NCBI GenBank assembly: GCA_009837685.1
Contig: VXTA01000103.1
Span: 1-19,772 of the forward strand
Reading direction: 5' to 3'
DNA length: 19,772 nt
Source: Chloroflexota bacterium
GTDB lineage: Bacteria; Chloroflexota; Dehalococcoidia; Lucifugimonadales; Lucifugimonadaceae
Shown: one piece after another, positions 1 to 7,055 of the stretch
Position numbering within the stretch: the stretch's first letter is position 1
Layout of the letters: every line of letters starts with the position of its first letter
Notes under the pieces: model-generated
Seen by the model: the letters and a program-made list of their open reading frames with translations, nothing else
What the model was told of the DNA's origin: nothing
Databases searched by the model: none
Made by a program: the position numbers and the translations under genes

Positions 1-618
1 GGAAGAGTTTTGCAGGCCGGGGTTTGGGGATTGACTAGAAATCGCCGGTTTGCCGCGCGCATGGCTGGGAGAGCCGGACAGGTGTTGGCGATTGCGATGA
101 TTATTGCGGGAGTCGTTTTGATCATCAGAAATGGCGATCTGACGAGTGGGTTGTGGTTGATGTTGATAGCGATGTTCATTTTGCCAAGTTCAACTGCTGA
201 AACGCGTCGTGCGAGTCGCAACCGTCGTGAGAAACGAGTGGTGGGAATACCTGTACGTTCAGTTATGACGTCGGTTCCGACCGCTCTAAGCGCGTCGACG
301 CCATTGGACGCTGCGGTCAGGAATGTCCTTTCGCGGCATCCGGATACCGACATACCAGTGGTTGATGGAGGACGTGTGACTGGAGTCGCGTCGATGCGAG
401 ACGTGCAATCGCTGGGCCTGAGTGCGAATCAGGGCGTCGGTTTGACCGTGGCGGATGTCGCGCGTCCAGTATCGACGTTCGTGATCGATCCGAATGCGGA
501 CATTTCGTCAGCGCGCGAGTTGTTGGCCAAACGCGGGATCGATCTATTGCTGGTTTTCGAGAACGATTATCTGTTGGGGACGGTATCGTCTGCCGATCTG
601 GACGGCATGCGCGGCTAG
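1..618 (+). CDS. Site-2 protease (M50) type membrane metalloprotease with CBS domains, 5' truncated by window edge
   Basis: The frame is open from base 1, so the gene starts upstream. The first residues read GRVLQA, which fits the end of the 'PxDGGRxLRA' motif that carries the third zinc ligand in site-2 proteases; the HExxH motif would lie outside the window. A charged RRFAARMAGRAGQ segment and two hydrophobic stretches (about residues 28-43 and 50-63 of the visible 205) match the last membrane segments of the Rip3/SpoIVFB-like group. Two CBS motifs follow, at about 82-140 and 150-203, ending in a TVSSADL strand. CBS-containing family members cut membrane proteins, with the CBS pair thought to sense nucleotides. 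The substrate is unknown. No partner is visible; the next gene runs in the opposite direction. A free-standing CBS protein starting at the TTG at base 10 is the alternative, but the upstream GRV makes this unlikely. Confidence 0.8.
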   Translation, partial: GRVLQAGVWGLTRNRRFAARMAGRAGQVLAIAMIIAGVVLIIRNGDLTSGLWLMLIAMFILPSSTAETRRASRNRREKRVVGIPVRSVMTSVPTALSASTPLDAAVRNVLSRHPDTDIPVVDGGRVTGVASMRDVQSLGLSANQGVGLTVADVARPVSTFVIDPNADISSARELLAKRGIDLLLVFENDYLLGTVSSADLDGMRG

Positions 619-653
619 CCAGATAATTCCGCTTCCGCGGATCGGACGCCGTT

Positions 654-1028
654 CTAGGGGAAGATCGCGGCACGGCGATGCGTGCCTATGCCTATGAGTT
701 TGCCGCTGTCTAGATCATGGGCTTCGACATGAAATCGAAAGCGTGTGCCTGATACCTCAATGAGTTCGGCGGTCGTCTTCATGCGGGCGCCGGGAGGTGC
801 CGGTGCGACGTGTTTGATATCAACGTGGAAACCGACAGTAAACCCGTCGTTCGGTAGCAGGTGATCGAGGCCTAACATCGCGGTGGTTTCCAATTCGTTG
901 ATCATCGACGGACTCGAGAGGGTGGCTCGTGATGGGTCGCCGCCCGGCGAGTAGAGCATGCAATCGGCGACGGTCCACTCCCGTTCGTGCTTCAGTCCTT
1001 GTTGAATTTTGTCGGTGAGGTCAGGCAT
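654..1028 (-). CDS. FlK-like hotdog acyl-CoA thioesterase
   Basis: A 124-residue single hotdog domain, close to the usual length of the fluoroacetyl-CoA thioesterase (FlK) family. Recognisable pieces are the central helix around E47, G66, H73 in KHVAPAPPG, and the terminal GTHRRA motif with R119. E47, G66 and H73 keep the same spacing as E50, G69 and H76 of Streptomyces FlK; Ser39 sits where FlK has the catalytic Thr42. FlK hydrolyses fluoroacetyl-CoA, but most homologues act on other short acyl-CoAs, so the substrate is uncertain. It is the last gene of the minus-strand run, 15 bases after a 2-haloacid dehalogenase, which makes a role with haloacyl or small acid intermediates plausible. It is probably cytosolic: no signal peptide is seen. 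Confidence 0.8.
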   Translation of the reverse strand: MPDLTDKIQQGLKHEREWTVADCMLYSPGGDPSRATLSSPSMINELETTAMLGLDHLLPNDGFTVGFHVDIKHVAPAPPGARMKTTAELIEVSGTRFRFHVEAHDLDSGKLIGIGTHRRAAIFP

Positions 1029-1043
1029 ACGGGCAGATGATTT

Positions 1044-1757
1044 TCAGTGCACCAAGAGGTGGTCGGCCATCTCTGAGAAGTCGCGAACGGTCAAGTCTGG
1101 CTCATAGCGGGCGTCGGTGTCTTCGAAAGGCAGGTTGTAGCGGTTGACATATATGCCACGGAGGCCGCACGTTCTGGCGCCCATAACGTCGTAAGAGTTG
1201 GCAGAAACCATGATTAGTTCTCCGGGTTCCATGTTCAAGTGCCGCGCCACGCCGCGATAAACCCCGGGGTGCGGTTTGAATGCACCTACCTCTTCAACCG
1301 AGAAGACATCATCAAAATCGAACTTGATACGGTTTTCGATCAAGTGGTCGAGGAACCAAGGGTTGCCATTCGAGAATGCTACGAGCTTGTAGGAAGATTT
1401 CATCCGTTCGAGCGCGGGTAGGCAGTCAGAGAATGGAGAGAGCTGTTGCCATCCTGCCATGAAGGCTTCAACTTCGTCAGGCGTCGGCGCGAGGTCGTGG
1501 AGCTTGGCGATGTAGGCGAACGCTTTCTGTGCAGTTTCGAGGTACCCTGTGTGGCCAAGTTCCAACAGCGAGTCTTGATACTGCTCGATGCGTTGCCGGT
1601 GCCTCAGATCCGCCCAAAACGCGTCGGGATCGACTCGGTCAAGTGCATCGCGCCCGCGGATGAAGTTGGCGATGAATGGAGTGAGGCTGCCACCGAGATC
1701 CAATACGGTGCCAAAAAGGTCGAAGGTGAGAGCTTTGCGAGCGGTGAGATCTGTCAT
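1044..1757 (-). CDS. (S)-2-haloacid dehalogenase, HAD superfamily type II
   Basis: Hydrolytic dehalogenase (EC 3.8.1.2 type) converting 2-haloalkanoates to 2-hydroxyacids through an aspartyl ester. Numbering from the upstream alternative Met at 1805, the visible residues are nucleophile D29 and T33 in FDLFGT, R68 (position of R41 in the Pseudomonas L-DEX enzyme), S145-N146 in FSNGNP, K177 in FKPHPGVY, and S201, N203 and D206 in SANSYD. This is the full catalytic set of 2-haloacid dehalogenases rather than of generic HAD phosphatases. The start at 1757 (MTDLTARKALTF) is preferred because the domain begins there and it leaves a 16-base gap to the preceding remnant. The Met at 1805 would overlap that remnant. 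Neither start has a clear Shine-Dalgarno site. Followed by the FlK-like thioesterase. Confidence 0.87.
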   Translation of the reverse strand: MTDLTARKALTFDLFGTVLDLGGSLTPFIANFIRGRDALDRVDPDAFWADLRHRQRIEQYQDSLLELGHTGYLETAQKAFAYIAKLHDLAPTPDEVEAFMAGWQQLSPFSDCLPALERMKSSYKLVAFSNGNPWFLDHLIENRIKFDFDDVFSVEEVGAFKPHPGVYRGVARHLNMEPGELIMVSANSYDVMGARTCGLRGIYVNRYNLPFEDTDARYEPDLTVRDFSEMADHLLVH

Positions 1758-1773
1758 TTGCTGTGATTTGATT

Positions 1774-2292
1774 TCAGATGGCTTGATCTTGGACGACGGT
1801 GTCATCGAATGCTGGAGTTCTGCACTTCAACATCGTCATCGCTGCGACATCAGATTCTTCCGTGCTGAACAAGTTGCACACCGCGGCAGGCTTCCCTGGA
1901 GTGACGCCTTGCACGATCGGATAAAGATGCCAATCTCGCCCGTCGGTGATAGCGAAGACCGCAACGCCGGTTTGGACGCATCTTTGGAGGTGAAACTCGA
2001 TGCCCGTAACGATGTCGGCGCCTAGTGCACGTGTCTCGACAACGGCCAGAGTCCGATCTGGTATGGCATCTGAGTGCAACGCGTGCACCATGCGCGCATC
2101 CGCGTCATCAAGAGTCGATGGAATGAACCAGAACTCCGGATGGCTGAGCCGCCAACCCAGAAGATTCAGTATCGGAGCAACCAGAACGATGAAGGTACGT
2201 GATACGCTTCCATGCGCCCCGAGCAGTTCGAACTGCTTGGTGCGGGCCGATGCGGATTCGGCGAGGATTCTGCTTTCGAGTGTTGGCGAGAG
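1774..2292 (-). pseudogene. HsdR_N-like (type I restriction R-subunit N-domain) nuclease fold remnant, no normal start and catalytic residues lost
   Basis: The reading frame from 2292 to the stop at 1774 looks like the small orphan HsdR_N / PD-(D/E)XK family. It has VSRTFIV...LNLLGWRLSHPEFW (usual '..LL.ALGWDvxdp'), then RMVHALH where relatives have RVDYAL, then VVETRALGADI where relatives have IEVKALG, then ITDGRDWHLY matching 'lTDGreWrfY'. The catalytic Asp and the Lys of E-x-K are therefore replaced. The first ATG in frame is at 2091, which would drop the LGW segment. No ATG, GTG or TTG lies between the TAG at 2293-2295 and 2091, only CTG codons. I read it as a decaying or non-catalytic copy; expression of the 105-residue part from 2091 is possible. 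It sits between NIPSNAP and dehalogenase genes without modification or specificity partners. Confidence 0.5.
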
Positions 2293-2592
2293 CTAGTCCA
2301 CCGATTTGATCACCTTGATGTCACGGTGTGCCAAGTGACCACGGACAAGCGGCATGTTTTCTTCCCACCAATCTGAGCCGTAGAACGCCGCTTCCTTCTC
2401 TTCAAGCTCTTCCATCGTGTCGCCGTATGACCGGATCCAGATGAACTGCGATTCCTCCTCGTTGACCCAGACAGTCTCGGCCTTCATGCCGAAGCCGTCC
2501 ATGACGTCGATGAGGGTTTCATCGAAGAGTTTGAGCCACGAATCCATCATGCCTTTGTTGATGGTGTAGGTTCGCAGGTGCGCAATCGTCAT
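2293..2592 (-). CDS. NIPSNAP family protein
   Basis: A 99-residue single ferredoxin-like (dimeric alpha/beta barrel) domain of the NIPSNAP type. The N-terminal strand LRTYTINKG, the helix DSWLKLFDETL, the central QFIWIRSYGD strand and EKEAAFYGSDWW before a C-terminal strand are typical. The molecular role of the family is not established; bacterial members often sit beside dehydrogenase or sugar-degradation genes. The upstream bases carry an AAGGAG ribosome site about 10 bases before the ATG (complement of 2602-2608). It lies 88 bases downstream of the lactonase gene, so probably in the same transcript. Its TAG stop is directly followed, in the same frame, by the HsdR_N-like remnant. Confidence 0.8.
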   Translation of the reverse strand: MTIAHLRTYTINKGMMDSWLKLFDETLIDVMDGFGMKAETVWVNEEESQFIWIRSYGDTMEELEEKEAAFYGSDWWEENMPLVRGHLAHRDIKVIKSVD

Positions 2593-2680
2593 CGTCGTGT
2601 TTCTCCTTGTTAGTCGGCGAGCTGGTTGTTTGCCAATTCAACATTATCTACAAAACCCAGAAAACGCCGAACGTTCAGGT

Positions 2681-3586
2681 TCAGAAGCGATAGTATCTCT
2701 CAGCGTTCGATTTAAACAGCTTGTCGCGATCCGAATCGGAGAAATCGGAAGTTATCTCGTCATATGCGTTCCAGATGGCGGCATAGGAACTGAAAAGCAT
2801 GTCGACGGGGTAGTTTGAGGCGAACATGCATTTATCCACACCAAAGATTTCGATGGTGTCAAGGACGAACTGCTTGATCCGGTCGGCAGTGAATTCGCCT
2901 GAGAACATTCCTAGTGCCGAAATCTTCACCGAGACATTGTCGGTATCGGCCAAAACTTTCATTCCGTCCCGCCACAGTTCGACACCTGCGTCGTCCCAAT
3001 CACGCGGCATTCCGGTGTGGTCCAGGATTATCGGTACTTCAGGAACACGGTGCGCGAGCCCCGCTGCGTCTTCAAGCTGCCAAGGCCAAACCTGTAGATC
3101 AAAGGAGCCGTCGTGGTCAGCCAGCGCGCGATATCCACGGAGCCAATCGGGATCGGTCATTAAGTCGTTGCGGTCGGTGAACTGCCACTTAGGGTCTTCG
3201 GCCCAATTGAGCATATGTCGGATCCCGCGCCAGTTGGCGTGTTCGGCATGGCGGGCGATAAGTTCAGAAGCATTGGGTTCCGAGAGGTCTGCGAATCCGA
3301 CTATGGCGTGAGGCATCCCGCGTGATGCTTCAGAATCTGCGACGCTTTGGAGCCATGCGGTTTCGCCGACAGGATCGGCTTCGTGGTCCCACTCAGCTTG
3401 GACGTGAACCGATTTGATGAGCGGCAGTCCTTCCGCGTCTTGATGGAGGTGAGAGATCAGATACGTTCGGCGGAAGATTGAGTAATCTCCGACGAAGTGG
3501 TCTATGCCCTCAGTCAGCCAGGGATATGGATTGTTCTCGAGGTCCCATAGGTGGTGATGCGTGTCGATGAAGGGTGGCAATGCCAT
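2681..3586 (-). CDS. Amidohydrolase-2 family TIM-barrel hydrolase, probable deoxysugar lactonase (L-fucono/L-rhamnono-lactonase type)
   Basis: A 301-residue metal-dependent barrel of the COG3618 type. Visible motifs are DTHHHLWD (residues 8-15, with the H-x-H pair), IILDHTG with H190 on a later strand, and FASNYPVD with D262 near the C-terminus. Close families hydrolyse L-fucono-1,5-lactone, L-rhamnono-lactone, 4-sulfomuconolactone or 2-pyrone-4,6-dicarboxylate. The mutarotase gene ends only 22 bases upstream, which favours a sugar lactone, since both acts are steps of non-phosphorylative L-rhamnose/L-fucose breakdown. A GGGAG ribosome site lies about six bases before the ATG (complement of 3593-3597), supporting this start. 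Cytosolic. The exact lactone cannot be read from sequence. Confidence 0.82.
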   Translation of the reverse strand: MALPPFIDTHHHLWDLENNPYPWLTEGIDHFVGDYSIFRRTYLISHLHQDAEGLPLIKSVHVQAEWDHEADPVGETAWLQSVADSEASRGMPHAIVGFADLSEPNASELIARHAEHANWRGIRHMLNWAEDPKWQFTDRNDLMTDPDWLRGYRALADHDGSFDLQVWPWQLEDAAGLAHRVPEVPIILDHTGMPRDWDDAGVELWRDGMKVLADTDNVSVKISALGMFSGEFTADRIKQFVLDTIEIFGVDKCMFASNYPVDMLFSSYAAIWNAYDEITSDFSDSDRDKLFKSNAERYYRF

Positions 3587-3608
3587 TTCAAGCTCCCGGT
3601 GCTGTTAC

Positions 3609-3932
3609 TCAGTCGGTATAAAACACTTGCGTCAACTCGATCATCATCTGATCCGGTCGCGCACCCTCTGGTATCTCAAAATACGGCGCCATGAACTCCT
3701 GCCACCGATCATTGACTTCCTCTCCAGACATTCCTTCCAACGCCTTCTCGAACGAGTCATCCACCTCTACATATCCGAACAACGTACCATCATCCTTGGC
3801 GAAGATGCTGTAGTTGCGCCAACCGTGCTTACGCAAAGCATCCAGCATCTCTGGCCAGACATTCGCATGATGATGCGTATATTCCTCCATCACTTCTGGC
3901 TTGATCTTCATCAGAAAACCGACGCGTTTCAT
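3609..3932 (-). CDS. rhaM: L-rhamnose mutarotase
   Basis: A 107-residue RhaM-family protein interconverting the alpha and beta anomers of L-rhamnose (EC 5.1.3.32 type). It aligns almost without gaps to E. coli RhaM: Y18 and H22 in YTHHHANVWPEM occupy the positions of Tyr18 and the catalytic His22, and the protein ends in the typical ELTQVFY strand. It has a very strong ribosome site (GGAGGTGAT, complement of 3939-3947) six bases before the ATG. As first gene of the minus-strand run it probably marks the promoter-proximal end of a transcript including the lactonase and NIPSNAP genes. Specificity for rhamnose over other 6-deoxysugars is inferred from similarity only. Confidence 0.88.
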   Translation of the reverse strand: MKRVGFLMKIKPEVMEEYTHHHANVWPEMLDALRKHGWRNYSIFAKDDGTLFGYVEVDDSFEKALEGMSGEEVNDRWQEFMAPYFEIPEGARPDQMMIELTQVFYTD

Positions 3933-4093
3933 ATCTTGATCACCTCCGCACGGTGACGCTCCGCGCTATAGGACTCGGTACGACGACATGAATGACTATA
4001 TCTGATCGGAGAGTTTCATCGTCTTCGCTACCGATTGGATGGGAGAACTGTGCGGAGTGGATTCGTCGTATGGGAAATCGTTAACCTTTAAGA
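3933..4093. promoter_or_regulatory. Divergent intergenic region between rhaM and the beta-propeller lipoprotein
   Basis: This 161-base gap separates two divergent transcripts and must hold both promoters. The only clear signal is the GGAGGTGAT ribosome site for rhaM at 3939-3947 (minus strand). A/T-rich TATAT bases occur near 3993, but no -35/-10 pair with good spacing is visible on either strand, and I see no obvious operator palindrome. Confidence 0.4.
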
Positions 4094-6211
4094 ATGATGT
4101 ACGTGGGGAAATACGGCTCTTCAGCGCGGCGCGGCATCCTTTTCGCGGTCGCAATCGTGCTCAGTGGAGCGTTCGCGTTGATGATCGCGTGTACTTCCGA
4201 CAGCGAGACTGAAACCGCAATAGTCGAAACGGGCGAGCCCGAAGTAAAAGCGGTTGCTACCGATACGCAACCCGCATCTGGTGCCGCTGAAAAAACCACA
4301 GCCCAAAACCCTCCTAGATTCACCCGGACCCCAACCTTTACCGTTACATCGACATTCACTGCGACCGCGACGCACACTCCTGTACCAACTGATACACCGA
4401 GTCCGGAACCAACACCTACTTACACACCTACACCTACGTCTACGCCGACTTACACGCCAGTTCCGACACCTACCGACACGCCCACACCCGTTCCAACCTC
4501 CACTGCCACTCCAATCCCTCCGACACCGACACCGACGCCTGTTCCTACGGATACCGCAACGCCGACCGCGACCGCAACACCAGAAGTGGATATCTCTGTA
4601 ACGCTCGATCTCATCGACGAGCTGATCAAGTTGTCGACGGCTCTCGTCGAATTGAGCGCAATTTCTATCGAAGAGTGGGATTGGGATGAAGTCGAGGCGT
4701 TGACGAGTCGTAACACATTGCTGATGGAGCAGGTAGCGGAGTTAGAAGCCGCCTCAGAGGGCGAGCGTTCACCGGAACTTGACCAACTCGTCGAACTCGC
4801 CAGGCTGAACGAGGAAAATATAAAGCCGTTACGCGCCCTGATGGAAGCACCACCTGAGCCGACCGCTACCCCTACACCGGAACCAACCGCAACCTCTACG
4901 CCCGAACCGTCGCCTACGCCTACGCCGACCGATACACCCACGCCTACACCGACCCCTGAGCCGACCGACACTCCAACGCCGACTCCAACCCCGACGATTA
5001 CACCAACGCCGACCCCTGAACCCATAACGGATTTGACGCTCCGTTGGACATTCCAAACCGGCGCGTCTGGTAGCGTCGCTACCACCGCATCTAATGCGGA
5101 TTTAACCGTACGCGACGGAGTAGTTTACGCGGGTTCAAAAGACAACAAGATCTACGCCATCTACGCATCATCGGGCCAAGAAAAATGGTCTTACAACACG
5201 GGCAGTGATGTCACAAGTGGCGGAGTATTAAGTGCAGACGGAGCGATCCTCTATTTCGGTACCGACCACACCGGATTCTTCGCCCTAGACACTGATGATG
5301 GATCGAGGCGTTGGTGCTACCGATGCGATGAGGATGATCGGAGCGACTCGTTTGAAACAAAGCCGACGATCTATGAAGACATGGTGATCGCCCCAGCAAA
5401 TGGTCGTGTCTACGCCTTCAACGCGGATAGAACGAGCGAAGACGAGGGTAGACTGCTATGGGCAAACCCGAGGATCGGTCAAGACCCTGAAGATTGGCGA
5501 TTCATAGAAGCTGGTACCGCACACCGGGATGCGTTCTACATTGGGAATGGCCAAGCGGATAGCGACGGTACGTTGCACGGTTTCCATACGGACACTGGTG
5601 GACGCAACGGGAATGCTCGGTTGCGCGGGACGCAAATGCCCTATTGTCAAGAGGACGAAGACTGTAGAGGCGGAGGCGAGGATCTTGAGCCTTTGCGAAC
5701 CGCTGTCGTGCGAAACGGTCCCGATATCTACTTTGGCAACGACGCGGGTGAGCTTATCCAATACACCAGCAATACCATTAGCTGGGTCTTTACCACAGCA
5801 TCGAAGCGCAACGTACGGGGAGACATCGCCGCAACGGAAGAGATCGTGGTTTTCTCGGATCGTTCAGGTGCGATCTACGCCGTAAACCCAGATCGGGAAG
5901 AAGCAACTAAGAGAACCTCCGGCACCGGCAAAAAACCGGAACGGCTATGGGTGGAGTCTACCGAGGAGCGAAGATGGATTGCTGGAGGCCCGGTGATCAG
6001 CGGTGACTACGTTTACGTCATTGACAGTCACGGGCTCCTATACATGATTGACCTGGAACGGGGTGATACCCAATACACGTTGGACCTCTGGCCGGGCGAT
6101 GATCCGTGTGTGTCTTGCAGGTCAACCCCAGCCATCGAAGACGACATGCTCTTCGTCGGCACTCAAGAAGGCACTATCGTGGGTGTTCAACTGCCGATTT
6201 ACTCCGATTAG
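4094..6211 (+). CDS. Secreted lipoprotein with Thr/Pro-rich stalks and PQQ-like beta-propeller
   Basis: A 705-residue surface protein. Residues 12-33 form a lipoprotein signal (RR, hydrophobic core, MIAC with Cys33 as the lipidated residue; Met at -3 is slightly unusual). Thr/Pro-rich low-complexity stalks occupy about 78-163 and 254-310. They flank an acidic helical module (about 166-250) with heptad-like leucines. From about 315 to the end there are repeated blades of PQQ-like/WD type (DGVVYAGSKDNKIYAI, DGAILYFGTDHTGFFALD, GDYVYVIDSHGLLYMID, DDMLFVGTQEGTIVGV). Cys pairs (408/411, PYCQEDEDC, DPCVSC) suggest disulfides outside the cell. Stalks of this kind are common in Chloroflexota exported proteins. 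The propeller may bind a ligand or assemble a complex; no catalytic residues are recognised. The adjacent genes give no clear hint. Confidence 0.85.
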   Translation: MMYVGKYGSSARRGILFAVAIVLSGAFALMIACTSDSETETAIVETGEPEVKAVATDTQPASGAAEKTTAQNPPRFTRTPTFTVTSTFTATATHTPVPTDTPSPEPTPTYTPTPTSTPTYTPVPTPTDTPTPVPTSTATPIPPTPTPTPVPTDTATPTATATPEVDISVTLDLIDELIKLSTALVELSAISIEEWDWDEVEALTSRNTLLMEQVAELEAASEGERSPELDQLVELARLNEENIKPLRALMEAPPEPTATPTPEPTATSTPEPSPTPTPTDTPTPTPTPEPTDTPTPTPTPTITPTPTPEPITDLTLRWTFQTGASGSVATTASNADLTVRDGVVYAGSKDNKIYAIYASSGQEKWSYNTGSDVTSGGVLSADGAILYFGTDHTGFFALDTDDGSRRWCYRCDEDDRSDSFETKPTIYEDMVIAPANGRVYAFNADRTSEDEGRLLWANPRIGQDPEDWRFIEAGTAHRDAFYIGNGQADSDGTLHGFHTDTGGRNGNARLRGTQMPYCQEDEDCRGGGEDLEPLRTAVVRNGPDIYFGNDAGELIQYTSNTISWVFTTASKRNVRGDIAATEEIVVFSDRSGAIYAVNPDREEATKRTSGTGKKPERLWVESTEERRWIAGGPVISGDYVYVIDSHGLLYMIDLERGDTQYTLDLWPGDDPCVSCRSTPAIEDDMLFVGTQEGTIVGVQLPIYSD
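4325..4582 (+). repeat. Thr/Pro-rich low-complexity coding repeat, block 1
   Basis: Imperfect codon-level repeats of ACN-CCN (Thr-Pro) with inserted Val, Ser, Asp and Ala. They encode an extended, probably glycosylated stalk of the lipoprotein. The opposite strand is open over long stretches as Gly/Val repeats purely because of this composition. Confidence 0.8.
4853..5023 (+). repeat. Thr/Pro/Glu-rich low-complexity coding repeat, block 2
   Basis: A second repeat block in the same gene, more regular than the first and with recurring Pro-Glu-Pro-Thr units (TATPTPEPT-like). It connects the helical module to the beta-propeller. Such tracts tend to vary in length between strains by slippage or recombination. 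Confidence 0.75.
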
Positions 6212-6228
6212 GGCAAAGATTGTACGGT

Positions 6229-6285
6229 GCCGGAAACCGGCTTCGAACGCAGTGATAAACTCCGCAACGGAGCCGCAGACCGCGG
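6229..6285 (+). terminator. Three tandem short hairpins after the lipoprotein gene
   Basis: Eighteen bases after the lipoprotein stop there are three consecutive perfect small stems: GCCGG-AAA-CCGGC (6229-6241), CTCCG-CAA-CGGAG (6260-6272) and CCGC-5 nt-GCGG (6273-6285). No T-tract follows, so this is not a classical intrinsic terminator. It may stabilise the 3' end or separate the lipoprotein transcript from the mutarotase gene at 6341. Confidence 0.35.
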
Positions 6286-6340
6286 CGTCCGACCGAATCT
6301 AATTCTCAATCGCTGAATCAATCGAACGGTGTAACGCCCC

Positions 6341-6682
6341 ATGAAATCATTCGCACAAGTTCTCGACCTCAAAGACGATCCCGCGATCATCGCCGAATAC
6401 GAGGAGTACCACCGCAATGTATGGCCTGAGGTGCTGGAAGCGTTGAAAGGCATCGGCATTGAACGTATGGAGATATTCCGCATCGGAAACCATCTGTTCA
6501 TGTATTGCACCGCCCCAGACGACTTCGATCCGAGCCGCGACTTCCAAAGCTATACCTCGACCAAACGGGCGGAGGAGTGGAATGACCTGATGATGACTTA
6601 CCAGCAAAAAGTTCCAGAAGCTGGACCAAACGATTGGTGGGCTCCGATGTCTTTGGCGTTCGACTCTAAGTGGTTCGAGTAA
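6341..6682 (+). CDS. RhaM-family sugar mutarotase, L-fucose-type
   Basis: A 113-residue protein of the same fold family as RhaM (PF05336 type) but of the longer subgroup that includes L-fucose mutarotases of non-enteric bacteria. It starts with SFAQVLDLKDDPAIIAEYEEYHRNVWPE, here shown by Y20, H24 and WPE (28-30), followed by the MEIFRIGNHLFMYC strand and EWNDLMMTYQQKVP. It probably interconverts anomers of L-fucose or a related 6-deoxysugar in the cytosol. It lies alone between the lipoprotein and a small unknown gene. No Shine-Dalgarno site is obvious before the ATG. It differs strongly in sequence from the rhaM gene at 3609-3932, so it is a paralogue of different specificity rather than a recent duplicate. 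Confidence 0.83.
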   Translation: MKSFAQVLDLKDDPAIIAEYEEYHRNVWPEVLEALKGIGIERMEIFRIGNHLFMYCTAPDDFDPSRDFQSYTSTKRAEEWNDLMMTYQQKVPEAGPNDWWAPMSLAFDSKWFE

Positions 6683-6720
6683 CGGTTGGATTGGTTTAGG
6701 GGGTTGAACCGCACAACACT

Positions 6721-7044
6721 ATGTCCAAGGACGAGCCGGCTACTGCCGCCGAGCTAACGGAATCAATCGTAGAAGCAATCGAGACTGCGGAAGCGTTGGC
6801 ACTGACTTCCGTTGCCCGTGGGGACTTCACCCAATCTGAGGTCATTTCCGAACGATTGCCGCCGAATCTCATGCAGGCGAAGTTGTACGCAGAGATTAGT
6901 ATGACTTCCGTCCCCGAGATCAGGAGCGGGATAGCAGAAGCCACCGCCGTCGCATCGGATTTGGCCGATATGGACTCCAAATACTCCCCGTTGCTCAGCA
7001 TGTTGCGAAGGTTGCGGGAAGCGGTATCGAGGAATCTTTCCTAA
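6721..7044 (+). CDS. Hypothetical small alpha-helical protein
   Basis: A 107-residue protein I do not recognise. It is mostly predicted helix, rich in Ala, Glu and Ser, with alternating hydrophobic positions (ELTESIVEAIETAEALAL, SGIAEATAVASDLADM) and a basic C-terminal tail LRRLREAVSRNLS. No signal peptide or membrane segment is present. It ends only 11 bases before ybeY, so the two are probably co-transcribed. An antisense frame of similar length (6696-7001) exists; the plus-strand frame is preferred for its position, direction and ATG. An AGGGGG tract lies about 16 bases upstream of the ATG, too far to be a good ribosome site. Confidence 0.5.
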   Translation: MSKDEPATAAELTESIVEAIETAEALALTSVARGDFTQSEVISERLPPNLMQAKLYAEISMTSVPEIRSGIAEATAVASDLADMDSKYSPLLSMLRRLREAVSRNLS

Positions 7045-7055
7045 TCACATCGGCC

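Noticed and set aside
2000..2296. Plus-strand frame of 98 codons over the HsdR_N-like region
   Set aside because: The opposite strand shows recognisable protein motifs; this frame has none and is a shadow.
4450..5085. Long minus-strand frame of 211 codons rich in Gly-Val repeats
   Set aside because: It is the antisense reading of the Thr/Pro repeats of the lipoprotein gene; the composition keeps the frame open and it has no independent features.
6696..7001. Minus-strand frame of 101 codons opposite the small helical gene
   Set aside because: It is Ser/Ala-rich with no motif, against the direction of the neighbouring genes; the plus-strand frame close to ybeY is more plausible.
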